Assembly (NCBI RefSeq): GCF_019237615.1
Contig: NZ_JAFAGT010000021.1
Coordinates: 1 to 64,000, forward strand
From: Roseateles sp.
GTDB lineage: Bacteria; Pseudomonadota; Gammaproteobacteria; Burkholderiales; Burkholderiaceae_C
Length of the DNA: 64,000 nucleotides
Direction of reading: 5' to 3'
Of the stretch, positions 8,487 through 17,322 are shown piece by piece (the stretch's first letter is position 1; each line of letters begins with the position of its first letter). Position numbers and translations under genes: made by a program. The notes below the pieces were generated by a model. It worked only from the letters and a program-made list of their open reading frames with translations. It searched no databases and was not told the DNA's origin.

Positions 8487-9512
8487 ATGCAGGACAAGGC
8501 AAAGACGGCCCTGGTGCTGGGTGCGAGCGGCGGTATCGGCGGAGAGGTGGCGCGGCAGCTGCACGACGCGGGCTGGCGGGTCTCGGGTCTGAAGCGCGGC
8601 CTGGCGGCGTCGCAGGAGACGCGCGACGGCATCCAATGGCGGCGCGGCGACGCGCTGAACGCGGCCGACGTCGCTGGCGCGGCCCATGGCTGCGGCGTCA
8701 TCGTGCATGCCGTCAATCCGCCCGGCTACCGCGACTGGGATCGCGTCGTGCTGCCCATGCTGGAGCACAGCCTGGCCGCGGCGCGGGCCGAGGGCGCGAC
8801 GCTGCTGCTGCCCGGCACGGTCTACAACTTCGGCCCCGACGCCTTCCCGCTGCTGCGCGAGGACGCGCCGCAACGGCCCCTCACGCGCAAGGGCGCGATC
8901 CGCGTCGAGATGGAGGCGCGGCTGCGCGCGGCCAGCACGGCGGGGCTGCGCGTCATCATCGTCAGGGCCGGCGACTTCTTCGGGCCACGGCCAGGCAACA
9001 ACTGGTTCTCGCAGGGGCTTGTGAAGCCGGGCCGGCCGGTGACGGCGATCGGCAACCCCGCCTCGCCGGGCACCGGCCACCAGTGGGCCTACTTGCCAGA
9101 CGTGGCGCGCACCATGGTCGAGTTGCTGGCGCGGCGCGACAGCCTGCCGGCCTTCGCAAGCTTCCATATGGCCGGCCACTGGGACGCCAACGGCCGCCAG
9201 ATGGCCGAGGCCATCCAGCGCGTCGTCGCTCGCCACGGCGGCAGGCCGCCGCGCATCACCGCCTTCCCCTGGTGGCTGCTGAACCTGGCCTCGCCCTTTG
9301 TCGCCACCCTCAGGGAGATGCGCGAGATGCGCTATCTCTGGCAGCAGCCCGTGCGCATGGACAACGCCCGCCTCGTCGCCACGCTGGGCAGCGAGCCGCA
9401 CACGCCACTGGACGAGGCCGTCGAAGCCGCGCTGCGAGGCCTGGGCTGCCTGCCGACGCCGATGACCGGCCGTAACATGGACTCCAGCTCATTCGTCGGG
9501 ACTCCGCCATGA
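8487..9512 (+). CDS. NAD-dependent epimerase/dehydratase-like (extended SDR) protein
   Basis: A 341-residue extended short-chain dehydrogenase. The N-terminal Rossmann dinucleotide motif is ALVLGASGGIGGEVA, and the rest resembles NAD-dependent epimerase/dehydratase proteins with a YNFGP segment near the active site. The substrate cannot be told. It is divergent from a LysR regulator, and its stop overlaps the Anbu start by ATGA (9509-9512), implying translational coupling. An alternative ATG at 8453 is in another frame and was not used. Confidence 0.82.
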   Translation: MQDKAKTALVLGASGGIGGEVARQLHDAGWRVSGLKRGLAASQETRDGIQWRRGDALNAADVAGAAHGCGVIVHAVNPPGYRDWDRVVLPMLEHSLAAARAEGATLLLPGTVYNFGPDAFPLLREDAPQRPLTRKGAIRVEMEARLRAASTAGLRVIIVRAGDFFGPRPGNNWFSQGLVKPGRPVTAIGNPASPGTGHQWAYLPDVARTMVELLARRDSLPAFASFHMAGHWDANGRQMAEAIQRVVARHGGRPPRITAFPWWLLNLASPFVATLREMREMRYLWQQPVRMDNARLVATLGSEPHTPLDEAVEAALRGLGCLPTPMTGRNMDSSSFVGTPP

Positions 9513-10246
9513 CCTACTGCGTCGCCATGCGCCTGCGTGCGGGCCTGCTGTTCGCGTCCGACACCCGCACCAACGCCGGGGTCGATCACATCGCCAGCTT
9601 CCGCAAGATGTACCAGTTCCAGGTCCCGCACCAGCGCGAGATCATCATCCTGACCGCGGGCAACCTGGCGACGACGCAGTCCGTCATCTCGGTTCTGAAC
9701 CAGCGCCTGCACGGCGATGGCGAGCACCTGCTCAACGTGCCGTCGCTGTACGACGCAGCCGTGCTGCTGGGCCGCACGCTGAAGGAGATCGTCGCGCGTG
9801 ACAGCGACGACCAGCAGGGCGGTGTGGACTTCAGCGCCAACATGCTGCTGGGCGGCCAGATCAAGGGCGAAGGTCCGCGCCTCTTTCACGTCTACCCGCA
9901 GGGCAACTTCATAGAGGCGACGGAGGACACGCCCTATTTCCAGATCGGCGAGAGCAAGTACGGCAAACCCATCATCGACCGCGTCGTCCGTTACGAGACG
10001 ACGCCGCTGGACGAGACCGCCAAATGCACGCTCGTCAGCTTCGACTCGACCATCCAATCCAACCTGTCGGTGGGCCTGCCCATCGACATGGTCATGCTGC
10101 GCGCCAACCAGTTCGAGCAGGCCATGGGGCCACCCAACCGCATCGAGCGCGACGACCCCTATTTCCAGGCGCTGCGCCAGGGTTGGAGCGCCGGACTCAG
10201 GAAAGTCTTCGACGATCTGCCCAACGAGCCCTGGTTCGAGGCCTAG
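9509..10246 (+). CDS. Anbu-type proteasome-like Ntn-hydrolase
   Basis: A 245-residue protein matching Anbu, the ancestral beta-subunit-like bacterial proteasome homologue. The N-terminus MTYCVAMRLRAGLLFASDTRTNAG has the conserved Thr2, which becomes the N-terminal nucleophile after Met removal, followed by the DTRTNAGVDHI signature of the family. Known Anbu proteins form helical or ring-like oligomers and often sit in operons with a transglutaminase-like protease, an alpha-E protein and an ATP-grasp enzyme. None of those is here; it is coupled instead to the epimerase-like gene upstream. Its proteolytic substrate is unknown. Confidence 0.92.
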   Translation: MTYCVAMRLRAGLLFASDTRTNAGVDHIASFRKMYQFQVPHQREIIILTAGNLATTQSVISVLNQRLHGDGEHLLNVPSLYDAAVLLGRTLKEIVARDSDDQQGGVDFSANMLLGGQIKGEGPRLFHVYPQGNFIEATEDTPYFQIGESKYGKPIIDRVVRYETTPLDETAKCTLVSFDSTIQSNLSVGLPIDMVMLRANQFEQAMGPPNRIERDDPYFQALRQGWSAGLRKVFDDLPNEPWFEA

Positions 10247-10252
10247 CCCCCT

Positions 10253-10320
10253 GCCGCCTGACGGCGGCTCCCTCAAGGGTGGCACCGCCAGCGGCCCGGC
10301 GGAGCCGGTTCCGCGGCAAC
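10253..10320. repeat. Palindromic intergenic element between convergent genes
   Basis: A perfect hairpin GCCGCC-TGAC-GGCGGC (10253-10268) begins seven bases after the Anbu stop, followed by CCCTCAAGGG and a GGCGGAGCC-GGTTCCGCGG imperfect dyad. There is no U-tract. It lies between convergent anbu and nadC and looks like the REP/BOX-type palindromic units common in related genomes; it could also slow transcription from both sides. No second copy was noticed in the window. Confidence 0.4.
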
Positions 10321-10355
10321 CGCCGGATGAGGTGACGCGCCAGCGCGCGTCGCCG

Positions 10356-11222
10356 TCAAATCGGGCCGAGCACGCGCATCGAGTAGTCGACGGCCCTGAC
10401 GTCCTTGGTCAGGCGCCCGATGGAGATGCGGTCCACGCCGGTGGCAGCGATCCAGCGCAGCTGCTCCAGCGCTACGCCGCCCGACACCTCCAGCAGCGCC
10501 CGACCGGCGTTGACGGCCACGGCCTCGCGCATCTGCGGCTCGCTGAAGTTATCGAGCAACACGCTGACGGCGCCGGCCTCCAACGCCTCGCGCAACTGCG
10601 CGATGGTCTCGACCTCGACCTGGATGTCCACGCCCGACTGCAGCGCCTGGGCCGCCCGCAGCGCCTCGCCCACGCCTCCGGCCGCGGCGATGTGGTTCTC
10701 CTTGATGAGAATGCCGGCATACAGCGCCAGCCGCTGGTTCTGGCCGCCGCCCACACGCACCGCGTACTTCTGCGCCAGGCGCAGGCCGGGGACGGTCTTG
10801 CGGGTGTCGAGGATGGCGCAGCCCTTGGCGTTCGGGCTGGCGCCGGCCACCGCGTCGACATGGGCACGCGTGATCGTCGCCGTGCCGGACAGCAGCTGCA
10901 GGAAGTTCAGCGCCGGCCGCTCGGCGCTCAGCAGCGCGCGGCCATCGGCCTCAATGCGGCAGACGATGCCGTCCGCCGTCATCGAGGCGCCCTCGTCGTA
11001 AAGCCAGGCTATGCGGGCCGTCGCGTCCAGCGCGGCGAACACGCCGTCGAACCAGTCGCGCCCGCACAGCACGGCCGCCTCGCGCACCCGCACCTGGGCG
11101 GCCACGCGCCGGCCCACGGGCACCAGCAGGGCCGTCCAGTCGCAATGGCCGATGTCCTCGGCCAGCGCCTCGTGGATGTTGCGGGCGCGCGCCTGCGCCA
11201 GCGTCTCCTCAGAAGAAAACAT
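10356..11222 (-). CDS. nadC: Quinolinate (nicotinate-nucleotide) phosphoribosyltransferase
   Basis: Catalyses quinolinate plus PRPP to nicotinate mononucleotide in de novo NAD synthesis, in the cytosol. The 288-residue product has the family landmarks: ARIAWLYDEGASM early on, DTRKTVPGLRLAQKYAVRVGG around the active site, NHIAAAGGV, and the C-terminal EVSGGV and GVDRISIGRLT phosphate-binding loops. A GTG at 11226-11228 follows the upstream stop directly, but GGAG is only 3 bases before it and 9 bases before ATG 11220-11222, so I prefer the ATG. It follows the FAH-family gene with essentially no gap, so they are probably one operon. Confidence 0.95.
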   Translation of the reverse strand: MFSSEETLAQARARNIHEALAEDIGHCDWTALLVPVGRRVAAQVRVREAAVLCGRDWFDGVFAALDATARIAWLYDEGASMTADGIVCRIEADGRALLSAERPALNFLQLLSGTATITRAHVDAVAGASPNAKGCAILDTRKTVPGLRLAQKYAVRVGGGQNQRLALYAGILIKENHIAAAGGVGEALRAAQALQSGVDIQVEVETIAQLREALEAGAVSVLLDNFSEPQMREAVAVNAGRALLEVSGGVALEQLRWIAATGVDRISIGRLTKDVRAVDYSMRVLGPI

Positions 11223-11228
11223 CGCCAC

Positions 11229-11927
11229 TCACTCCGCGGGGCCGACGATCAGCCGGATCTCGCCCAGGCCCTCGATGCGGCCCACCAGTTCGTCACCCGG
11301 CAGCACCGCGCCCACGCCGGCCGGCGTGCCCGTGTAGATCAGATCGCCGGGGTGCAGGTGGTAGAGATGCGAGAGGTTGGCGACGATCTCGGCGGCGTTC
11401 CAGATCATGTCGGCCAGGTCACCATGCTGCTTCTCCACGCCGTTGACGGCCAGCGTGATGGCGCCCTTGTCGAGGCGGCCGATGTCGGCCACGCGCGCAA
11501 TCTCGCCCAGGATGGCCGACTGGTCGAAGCCCTTGGCCGTGTCCCAGGGCTTGCCCGCCGCCTTGGCCGCGGCCTGCAGGTCGCGGCGCGTCATGTCCAG
11601 GCCCGTGGCATAGCCCCAGATCGCGGCCTGGGCCGCCTCGGGCGTGACCTTGAACACCGGCGCGCCCAGGGCCAGCACCAGCTCCATCTCGTAGTGGTAG
11701 TTCCGGGTTTCTGTGGGATAGGGCACCGTCGCGCCGGAGGGCGTCAGCGCCGTTGCCGGCTTGGTGAAGTAGAACGGCGGCTCGCGCGTCGGGTCGGCGC
11801 CCATCTCACGGGCATGATCGGCATAGTTGCGGCCGACGCAGAAGATGCGCCGCACCGCGTAACGGGCCTCGGTGCCACGCACCGCGGCACTGGGTATTTC
11901 GACCGGAGGAAAGACGAAGTTGCTCAT
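11229..11927 (-). CDS. Fumarylacetoacetate hydrolase family protein
   Basis: A 232-residue protein of the FAH superfamily. It contains IFCVGRNYADHAREM, the metal-site region YHYEMELVLALG, the ATGLDMTRRDLQ segment and the C-terminal GDLIYTGTPAGVG, all typical of this fold. Members hydrolyse or decarboxylate dicarbonyl compounds (acylpyruvases, oxaloacetate decarboxylases); the exact substrate cannot be read from the sequence. It is the first gene of a pair with nadC. Its start codon (11925-11927) overlaps the rlpA start on the other strand. Confidence 0.9.
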   Translation of the reverse strand: MSNFVFPPVEIPSAAVRGTEARYAVRRIFCVGRNYADHAREMGADPTREPPFYFTKPATALTPSGATVPYPTETRNYHYEMELVLALGAPVFKVTPEAAQAAIWGYATGLDMTRRDLQAAAKAAGKPWDTAKGFDQSAILGEIARVADIGRLDKGAITLAVNGVEKQHGDLADMIWNAAEIVANLSHLYHLHPGDLIYTGTPAGVGAVLPGDELVGRIEGLGEIRLIVGPAE

Positions 11928-12834
11928 GGCAAGGCATAGCCGATTGGGACAGACCGCACAGCATACTGGGCTGGCTTTTCTGCTGCTGGCACTGATGCTG
12001 CTGACCGGCTGCGCGACGCGCTCCGGCGGCAGCAGCAGCGAGCGCGACGGCCCCGAGCGCAACCCACCACCCCACCTCGGCAGCGTGCCTGACGCCGTAC
12101 CGCGCCTGGACCCCGTCCGCGTCGGCGGCCCCAACAAGCCCTATGAGGTGCTGGGCGAGCGCTACGAGCCGCTGAAGGGTGACGTCGCCTACGCAGAAAA
12201 GGGCCTGGCCTCCTGGTACGGCAAGAAGTTCCACGGCCGCCCCACAGCCAGCGGCGAGGTCTACAACATGTACGCGATGACGGCCGCGCACGCCACGCTG
12301 CCCATCCCCAGCTATGCCCGCGTGCGCAACCCGTCCAACGGACGCGAGGTCATCGTCCGCATCAACGATCGTGGCCCCTTCCACAAGGGCCGCATCATCG
12401 ACCTCAGCTACACCGCGGCGCTGAGGCTGGACGTGCTGCATGGCGTGACGTCGGTGGAAGTGCGGCGCATCACGCACGCCGAGATCCGCGCCGGCAACTG
12501 GGTCAAGCCTGCCGGCGAGCCCGTGCCGGTGTTCGTGCCCGACGCGCCGCCAGGCGGGCCGCTGCGCGAGACCACCTCGCCGGCCATGGCCGCGGGCGAC
12601 GGCGTGTACTGGCTGCAGTTCGGCACCTTTGCCAGGCTGGACGGCGCCGAAGGCCTGCGCCAGCGCGTTGCCGAGGCCGACCTCAGCCTGCTGCCGCTGC
12701 TGACCATCGTGCGAGAAGCCGGCCGCCACCATCTGCGCGCCGGGCCCTTCCCCAGCCTGGACGAGGCTCGCGCCACGGCCGCGCGGCTGCGCAACGCAGG
12801 CGGGATCGACGCGAGCCTGGTGGAGAAGCGGTGA
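11926..12834 (+). CDS. rlpA: RlpA-type septal lipoprotein lytic transglycosylase
   Basis: A 302-residue lipoprotein. A hydrophobic signal with lipobox LLTGC places the acylated Cys at 29. The double-psi beta-barrel domain begins GLASWYGKKFHGRPTASGE (about 93-111) and keeps His 122 and Asp 148 (INDRGPF), matching the catalytic pair of Pseudomonas aeruginosa RlpA. A C-terminal SPOR domain (about 220-300) would bind denuded septal peptidoglycan. The chosen ATG puts the signal peptide at the N-terminus; a longer frame from 11872 would lie inside the divergent gene. It probably acts in daughter-cell separation. Confidence 0.93.
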   Translation: MARHSRLGQTAQHTGLAFLLLALMLLTGCATRSGGSSSERDGPERNPPPHLGSVPDAVPRLDPVRVGGPNKPYEVLGERYEPLKGDVAYAEKGLASWYGKKFHGRPTASGEVYNMYAMTAAHATLPIPSYARVRNPSNGREVIVRINDRGPFHKGRIIDLSYTAALRLDVLHGVTSVEVRRITHAEIRAGNWVKPAGEPVPVFVPDAPPGGPLRETTSPAMAAGDGVYWLQFGTFARLDGAEGLRQRVAEADLSLLPLLTIVREAGRHHLRAGPFPSLDEARATAARLRNAGGIDASLVEKR

Positions 12835-12842
12835 AACGCGCT

Positions 12843-12867
12843 GCCCGCGCCCTGCGGGGCGGCGGGC
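12843..12867. other. GC-rich hairpin between convergent genes
   Basis: GCCCGC (12843-12848) can pair with GCGGGC (12862-12867) between the rlpA stop and the 3' end of the short-chain dehydrogenase. It has no U-tract, so if it ends transcription it is not a canonical intrinsic terminator. Confidence 0.3.
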
Positions 12868-13626
12868 TCAGCGCCCGCCCGCCACGTCCAGCAGCGCGCC
12901 CACCGTGTAGCTGGCCGCTTCGCTGAGCAGCCAGGCGATGGCCTCGGCCACCTCCTCGGCACGACCCAGGCGCTGGATGGGTATGGTGGATGCGGCGGCG
13001 GCCGCAGCCGCGCCCATGCCGCTGGCCGCATGGATGTCGGTCTCGATGATGCCGGGGCGCACGCCGTTGACGCGTATGCCCTCGCCGATCAGTTCGCGCG
13101 CCAGCCCCTTGGTCAGCGTGTCGACAGCGCCCTTGGTGGCGGCGTAGTCCACGTAGATACCGGCCGATCCGAACTCGGCGGCGCGCGAACTGAGGTTGAC
13201 GATGGCGCCGCCTGCGCCGCCATGCCGCGTGCTCATGCGCCGCGCTGCCTGCTGGCAGCAGCGTAGCGTGCCCAGCACATTGACTTCGAAGAGGCGGCGC
13301 CAGCGCTCGGTCGTCATCACCTCCAGCCGCGCGACGGGCGCCACGATGCCGGCGTTGTTGACCAGGCCCGCCAGCCGGCCGCCCTGGGCATCCAGCCGCT
13401 CGAACATCGTCGCCACCTGGTCCTCGTCGGCCACGTCGGCCTGCAGCGTGACAGCGCGACGGCCAAGCGCGCGCACCTGGCCTGCCAGCGCGTCTGCTGC
13501 GGCAGCGTCGCGCGCGTAGTTGATGGCCACATCCCAGCCCGCCGCGGCGCAGCGCAACGCCGTCGCAGCACCTATGCCCCGCGAACCGCCGGTGATCAGG
13601 ACCCAGTTCGACACGGGCGACATCAT
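12868..13626 (-). CDS. SDR family oxidoreductase
   Basis: A 252-residue classical short-chain dehydrogenase/reductase. The TGGSRGIG cofactor motif is near residue 13, NNAG lies at the fourth strand, the catalytic Ser is in VNLSSRAA, and YVDYAATK supplies the Tyr-x3-Lys pair. The sequence resembles sugar or 3-oxoacyl-reductase-like members, but the substrate is unknown. It lies 10 bases downstream of the M13 peptidase gene on the same strand and may be co-transcribed. The first two residues are both Met; either could start. Confidence 0.9.
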   Translation of the reverse strand: MMSPVSNWVLITGGSRGIGAATALRCAAAGWDVAINYARDAAAADALAGQVRALGRRAVTLQADVADEDQVATMFERLDAQGGRLAGLVNNAGIVAPVARLEVMTTERWRRLFEVNVLGTLRCCQQAARRMSTRHGGAGGAIVNLSSRAAEFGSAGIYVDYAATKGAVDTLTKGLARELIGEGIRVNGVRPGIIETDIHAASGMGAAAAAAASTIPIQRLGRAEEVAEAIAWLLSEAASYTVGALLDVAGGR

Positions 13627-13636
13627 GGCAGCGACC

Positions 13637-15682
13637 TCACCAGACCTTGCAGTGCTGGCCGGCCGGCTTCACGAGCTTGGCGCCCGGCTTGCACGAAAAG
13701 GCGTGCTCGAACTCGGGCATGTTGACGACGACGCCGTTGATGCGCCAGCGGGCCGGCGAATGCGGGTCCACCTTGGCCTGCACGCGCAGCGCCTCGGGAC
13801 GGGCGTCGGCGCAGTCCCATTGCGCGAAGCCGACGAAGAAACGCTGCTCAGGCGTCAGGCCGTCGCGGTTTTCCAGCGTCTTGCCGGTCATGTGGACCTT
13901 CCAGGCCTCCCAGGCGAGCACGAGGCCGCCGAGGTCGGCGAGGTCCTCGCCCAGCGTCAGCCTGGAATTGATCTTGATGTCGTCGACGACGGTGTAGGTC
14001 GCGTACTGGTCGGCCACGCAGGCGGCGCGCTGCTCGAAGGCCTGGCCGTCCTTCTTTGTCCACCAGTTCTTCAGGTTGCCCTGGGCGTCGAACTGGCGGC
14101 CCTCGTCGTCGAAGCCATGCGTCAGTTCATGGCCTATGGTGCCGCCGGTGTTGCCGTAGTTGGGCGCCTCGTCAAGGCGTGGGTCGTACAGCGGCGCCTG
14201 CAGCACACCGGCGGGGAAGTTGATGTCGTTCATCTGTGCGTCGTAGTAGGCGTTCACCGTCTGCGGCGTCATGCCCCACTCGCCGCGGTCCAGCGGCTGG
14301 CCTATCTTGGCCAGGCGGCGCTTGGCCTCGAACATGTTGCCGCGGATCACGTTGCCGAGGAAATCGCCGCGCTGCACGGCCAGCGCGGAGTAGTCGCGCC
14401 AGCGCTCGGGGTAGCCCACCTTGTTGACGATGGCCTTGAGCTTGGCCTGCGCGCGCGCCTTGGTCTCGGCGCTCATCCAGGCCAGGCCGTCGATGCTGCG
14501 CGCCATCGCGGCCTCGATCTCGTCGGTCATCTGCACGGTGGCGGCCTTCAGGTCGGGCGTGAAGTTGCGCGCGACGAACTCCTGGCCCAGCGCCTCGCCC
14601 AGCTGCAGGTCCACCAGCTGCACGCAGCGCTTCCAACGCGCCTTCAGCTGCGGCGTGCCGTGCAGGGTCTGGCCGTAGAAGTCGAAGTTGGCCTGCACGA
14701 AACCGTTGTCCAGCGCCGGAGCCAGGCTGCTGGCCAGTTGCCAGCGCAGATAGGTCTTCAGGTCGGCCAGGTTCATGGCGCGCAGCCGCGCGCCCAGCGC
14801 CTTGAAGAAGGCCGGCTCGGTGACGTTGTAGCGCGCCTGCGCGGGTGCGGTGCCCAACGCAACCTGGTAGGCCGCCCAGTCGAAGCCAGGCATCAAGGCC
14901 TGCAGGCCGCGGGCATCGACGACGTGGAAGGTCTTGTAGGGGTCGCGCTTGTCCACCTTGCTGAGCGACGCCTTGGCCAGCACCGTCTCGGTCGCCATCA
15001 CGCGGCGCGCGGCGGCCCGGGCAGCGGCCGGCTCGTCGCCCAGCAGCTCGAAGATCTGGGCCACATGGGCCTCGTAGGCGGCGCGTATGGTCAGCGTCTT
15101 GGCGTCGCGCTTGAGGTAGTAGTCGCGATCGGGCAGGCCCAGGCCGCCGGCCGAGGCGAAGGCAATCTGGCGTGTCGCGTCGGCGAAGTCCTGGCCCGAG
15201 CTGAAGCCGAAGAACAGGCGGTCGTTGCCGGCCGTGAGCTGCAGCTGGGCCAGCAGGGCGGGCAGTTCGCGCTTGTCCTGCAGCGCGGCGATGCGGTCCA
15301 GCAGCGGCTGCAGGCCCTTGAGGCCGGCGGCCTGCACTGCGGCCTCGTCCATGCAGGCGGCGAAGTAGTCACCCAGCTGGGCCTGGGCGGCCGTGCGCTC
15401 CCCTCCCGGCTCGCCGAGCTTGTTCAGCACGCCCCACAGGTAGCGCTGGTTCTCGTTGGCCATCTTGGCGTAGACCGACCAGCGCGACTGGTCCGCGGGG
15501 ATGGGATTGCCCTTGCTCCAGGCACCGCAGGCATAGCGGTACAAGTCGTCGCAGGGGTCGACGCTGCGGTCCATGGCCGTCACGTCCAGGCTGGGTGTGT
15601 AGGGCAGCGCGTCCAGCGGTGTCTCGCCCGCAGCACGGGCCAGCGTCGCCGCCAGCAGGGCGGTGAGCAGCAGTCGTTTCAT
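13637..15682 (-). CDS. M13 family zinc metallopeptidase (PepO/neprilysin-like)
   Basis: A 681-residue secreted metallopeptidase. A signal peptide (MKRLLLTALLAATLARAAG) is followed by the family N-terminal motif DPCDDLYRYACGAW. The zinc site GHELTHGFDD has the HExxH His residues at about 518 and 522, and the third ligand region GEDLADLGG (Glu about 579, Asp about 583) is intact. The C-terminus ends CKVW, the usual CxxW end of M13 enzymes. M13 enzymes cleave small peptides; this one presumably works in the periplasm or outside. ATG 15680-15682 gives the signal peptide. Confidence 0.95.
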   Translation of the reverse strand: MKRLLLTALLAATLARAAGETPLDALPYTPSLDVTAMDRSVDPCDDLYRYACGAWSKGNPIPADQSRWSVYAKMANENQRYLWGVLNKLGEPGGERTAAQAQLGDYFAACMDEAAVQAAGLKGLQPLLDRIAALQDKRELPALLAQLQLTAGNDRLFFGFSSGQDFADATRQIAFASAGGLGLPDRDYYLKRDAKTLTIRAAYEAHVAQIFELLGDEPAAARAAARRVMATETVLAKASLSKVDKRDPYKTFHVVDARGLQALMPGFDWAAYQVALGTAPAQARYNVTEPAFFKALGARLRAMNLADLKTYLRWQLASSLAPALDNGFVQANFDFYGQTLHGTPQLKARWKRCVQLVDLQLGEALGQEFVARNFTPDLKAATVQMTDEIEAAMARSIDGLAWMSAETKARAQAKLKAIVNKVGYPERWRDYSALAVQRGDFLGNVIRGNMFEAKRRLAKIGQPLDRGEWGMTPQTVNAYYDAQMNDINFPAGVLQAPLYDPRLDEAPNYGNTGGTIGHELTHGFDDEGRQFDAQGNLKNWWTKKDGQAFEQRAACVADQYATYTVVDDIKINSRLTLGEDLADLGGLVLAWEAWKVHMTGKTLENRDGLTPEQRFFVGFAQWDCADARPEALRVQAKVDPHSPARWRINGVVVNMPEFEHAFSCKPGAKLVKPAGQHCKVW

Positions 15683-15742
15683 GGTGTAAAGGCGGTATTG
15701 AAGTGCCACGATTGTGGGCGCGCTGGCCGATCCGGCCATTCG

Positions 15743-16306
15743 TCAGAGGAGGCGCCGGCCCTCGGCTGCGGCCGCGATCAGCAGCTCCAGCCGCCGCTCC
15801 CGCGTCACCGCCTGCTTGGCGCTCAGCACCCGGCGCAGCATCTGGCGCCGCCAGCCCGGCGGCTGGGCCTCGAACCAGGCCCAGGCCTTGGGCTGGCGCT
15901 TGAAGCGCTTCTCCAGTTCGGGCGGCAACACCGCCTCGCCCTCCTGCTCGTAGGCGTAGACGACGCTGCGCCGATCGGTCCGTTTCTCGAACGCCGCCAG
16001 GCCCGCCGGCCGCATGCGCCCCTCGGCGGTCAGCACGGCCACGCGGTCGATGTTGATGCGGCTCCAGATCGACGTCGGGCGGCGCGGCGTGAAGCGGATC
16101 TGGTAGCGCAGCTCGTCCACACGCTTGCGAACGCCGTCTATCCAGCCGACGCACAGCGCCTCGTCCACCGACTGCGGCCAGGTCAGGCTCGGCACGCCCG
16201 AGCCCACCTTGTGGAAGCCCACCACCAGCTCGGTCGCCGTGGCGGCATGCCGGGCCAGCCAGGCGCGGAATTCCTCAGGAGAAGCGAAGTAATGCGGTTC
16301 GGCCAT
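15743..16306 (-). CDS. YdeI/OmpD-associated family protein
   Basis: A 187-residue soluble protein of the YdeI (DUF1801/OmdA-like) group. Landmarks are WLARHAATATELVVGFHK, then TWPQSVDEALCVGWIDGVRK and the RFTPRRPTSIWSRIN block, and a C-terminal LEKRFKRQPKAWAWFE segment. The molecular function of the family is poorly known. It is divergent from the hydroxyacid dehydrogenase gene, with 33 bases between starts. Confidence 0.85.
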   Translation of the reverse strand: MAEPHYFASPEEFRAWLARHAATATELVVGFHKVGSGVPSLTWPQSVDEALCVGWIDGVRKRVDELRYQIRFTPRRPTSIWSRINIDRVAVLTAEGRMRPAGLAAFEKRTDRRSVVYAYEQEGEAVLPPELEKRFKRQPKAWAWFEAQPPGWRRQMLRRVLSAKQAVTRERRLELLIAAAAEGRRLL

Positions 16307-16339
16307 GATGCGCGCATTCTGATTGCCTCCGCGCCACCC

Positions 16340-17272
16340 ATGAACACCCTGCTGCTGCTCGTCGCCATCGTCGATGAACACAAGGCCCTGCTGCTGAACC
16401 GCTTCCGCGTCATCGACGCACCGACCGCCGCCGCACGCGCAGCCGCCATCGCGACCCACGGTCCCGACATCGATCTGGTGCTGACCAATGGTGCCACCGG
16501 CTTCACGGCCGCCGAGATCGCCGCCTGCCCGAACCTGAAGCTGCTGGCCGCCCAGGGTGCCGGCCATGAGAACGTCGATGTGGCGGCCGCCAAGGCGCGC
16601 GGCATCCTCACCTGCAACGGCGCCGGCACCAACGACGACTGCGTGGCCGACCACACTCTCGCGCTGCTGCTTGCCAGCGTGCGCGCCCTGCCCCAGCAGG
16701 GCGCCGCGCTGCGGGCCGGCGTCTGGCGCGACGCGCTGCCGCTGTTCCCGCAGTTCACCGGCCGGCGCCTTGGCATCGTCGGCCTGGGTGTCATAGGCCG
16801 CAAGATCGCCGCGCGCGCGGCGGCCTTCGGCATGGTCATCGGCTATCACAATCGCCGCCCCAGCGAGGCTGCCGGTGCAGCCACCTACTTCGACAGCGTG
16901 ACGGCGCTCGCCGCCTGGGCCGACGACCTCGTCGTCGCCACGCCCGGCGGCACGGCCACCAAGCACATCGTCGACGCCGAGGTGCTGGCCGCCCTGGGGG
17001 CCGGCGGTCACGTGGTGAACATCGCGCGCGGCAGCTGCGTGGACACCGCCGCCCTGGCCGCCGCGCTGCGGGCCGGCCGCATCGCGGGCGCGGCGCTGGA
17101 CGTCTACGAGAGCGAACCCCGGCCGCCCCAGGAGCTGCTGGGGCTGGACAACGTCATCCTCACGCCCCATGTGGCCGGCTGGTCGCCTCAGGCCATACGC
17201 GCGACGGTGGAGAACTTCATCGCCAACGTCGAGGCATGGCGGCGCGGCGCGCCGCTGCCCACGCCGATCTGA
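16340..17272 (+). CDS. D-isomer-specific 2-hydroxyacid dehydrogenase
   Basis: A 310-residue NAD(P)-dependent dehydrogenase of the D-2-hydroxyacid family, close in style to hydroxypyruvate/glyoxylate reductases. The Rossmann motif GLGVIG is at 148-153; catalytic residues are Arg 230 (NIARGS), Glu 259 (ESEP) and His 277 (TPHVAGWS). The region GAGHENVD at 74-80 is the substrate loop. It would reduce a 2-oxoacid to the D-hydroxyacid in the cytosol; exact substrate unknown. Confidence 0.92.
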   Translation: MNTLLLLVAIVDEHKALLLNRFRVIDAPTAAARAAAIATHGPDIDLVLTNGATGFTAAEIAACPNLKLLAAQGAGHENVDVAAAKARGILTCNGAGTNDDCVADHTLALLLASVRALPQQGAALRAGVWRDALPLFPQFTGRRLGIVGLGVIGRKIAARAAAFGMVIGYHNRRPSEAAGAATYFDSVTALAAWADDLVVATPGGTATKHIVDAEVLAALGAGGHVVNIARGSCVDTAALAAALRAGRIAGAALDVYESEPRPPQELLGLDNVILTPHVAGWSPQAIRATVENFIANVEAWRRGAPLPTPI

Positions 17273-17322
17273 GGCCGCGGCCGCGCAGCGGATGCCTCCC
17301 TGGATCGGGGGCAACCTGATGG

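Noticed and set aside
13520-16339. Long plus-strand frame upstream of the hydroxyacid dehydrogenase
   Set aside because: Only the part from ATG 16340 has family homology; the rest is antisense to the M13 peptidase and YdeI-like genes.
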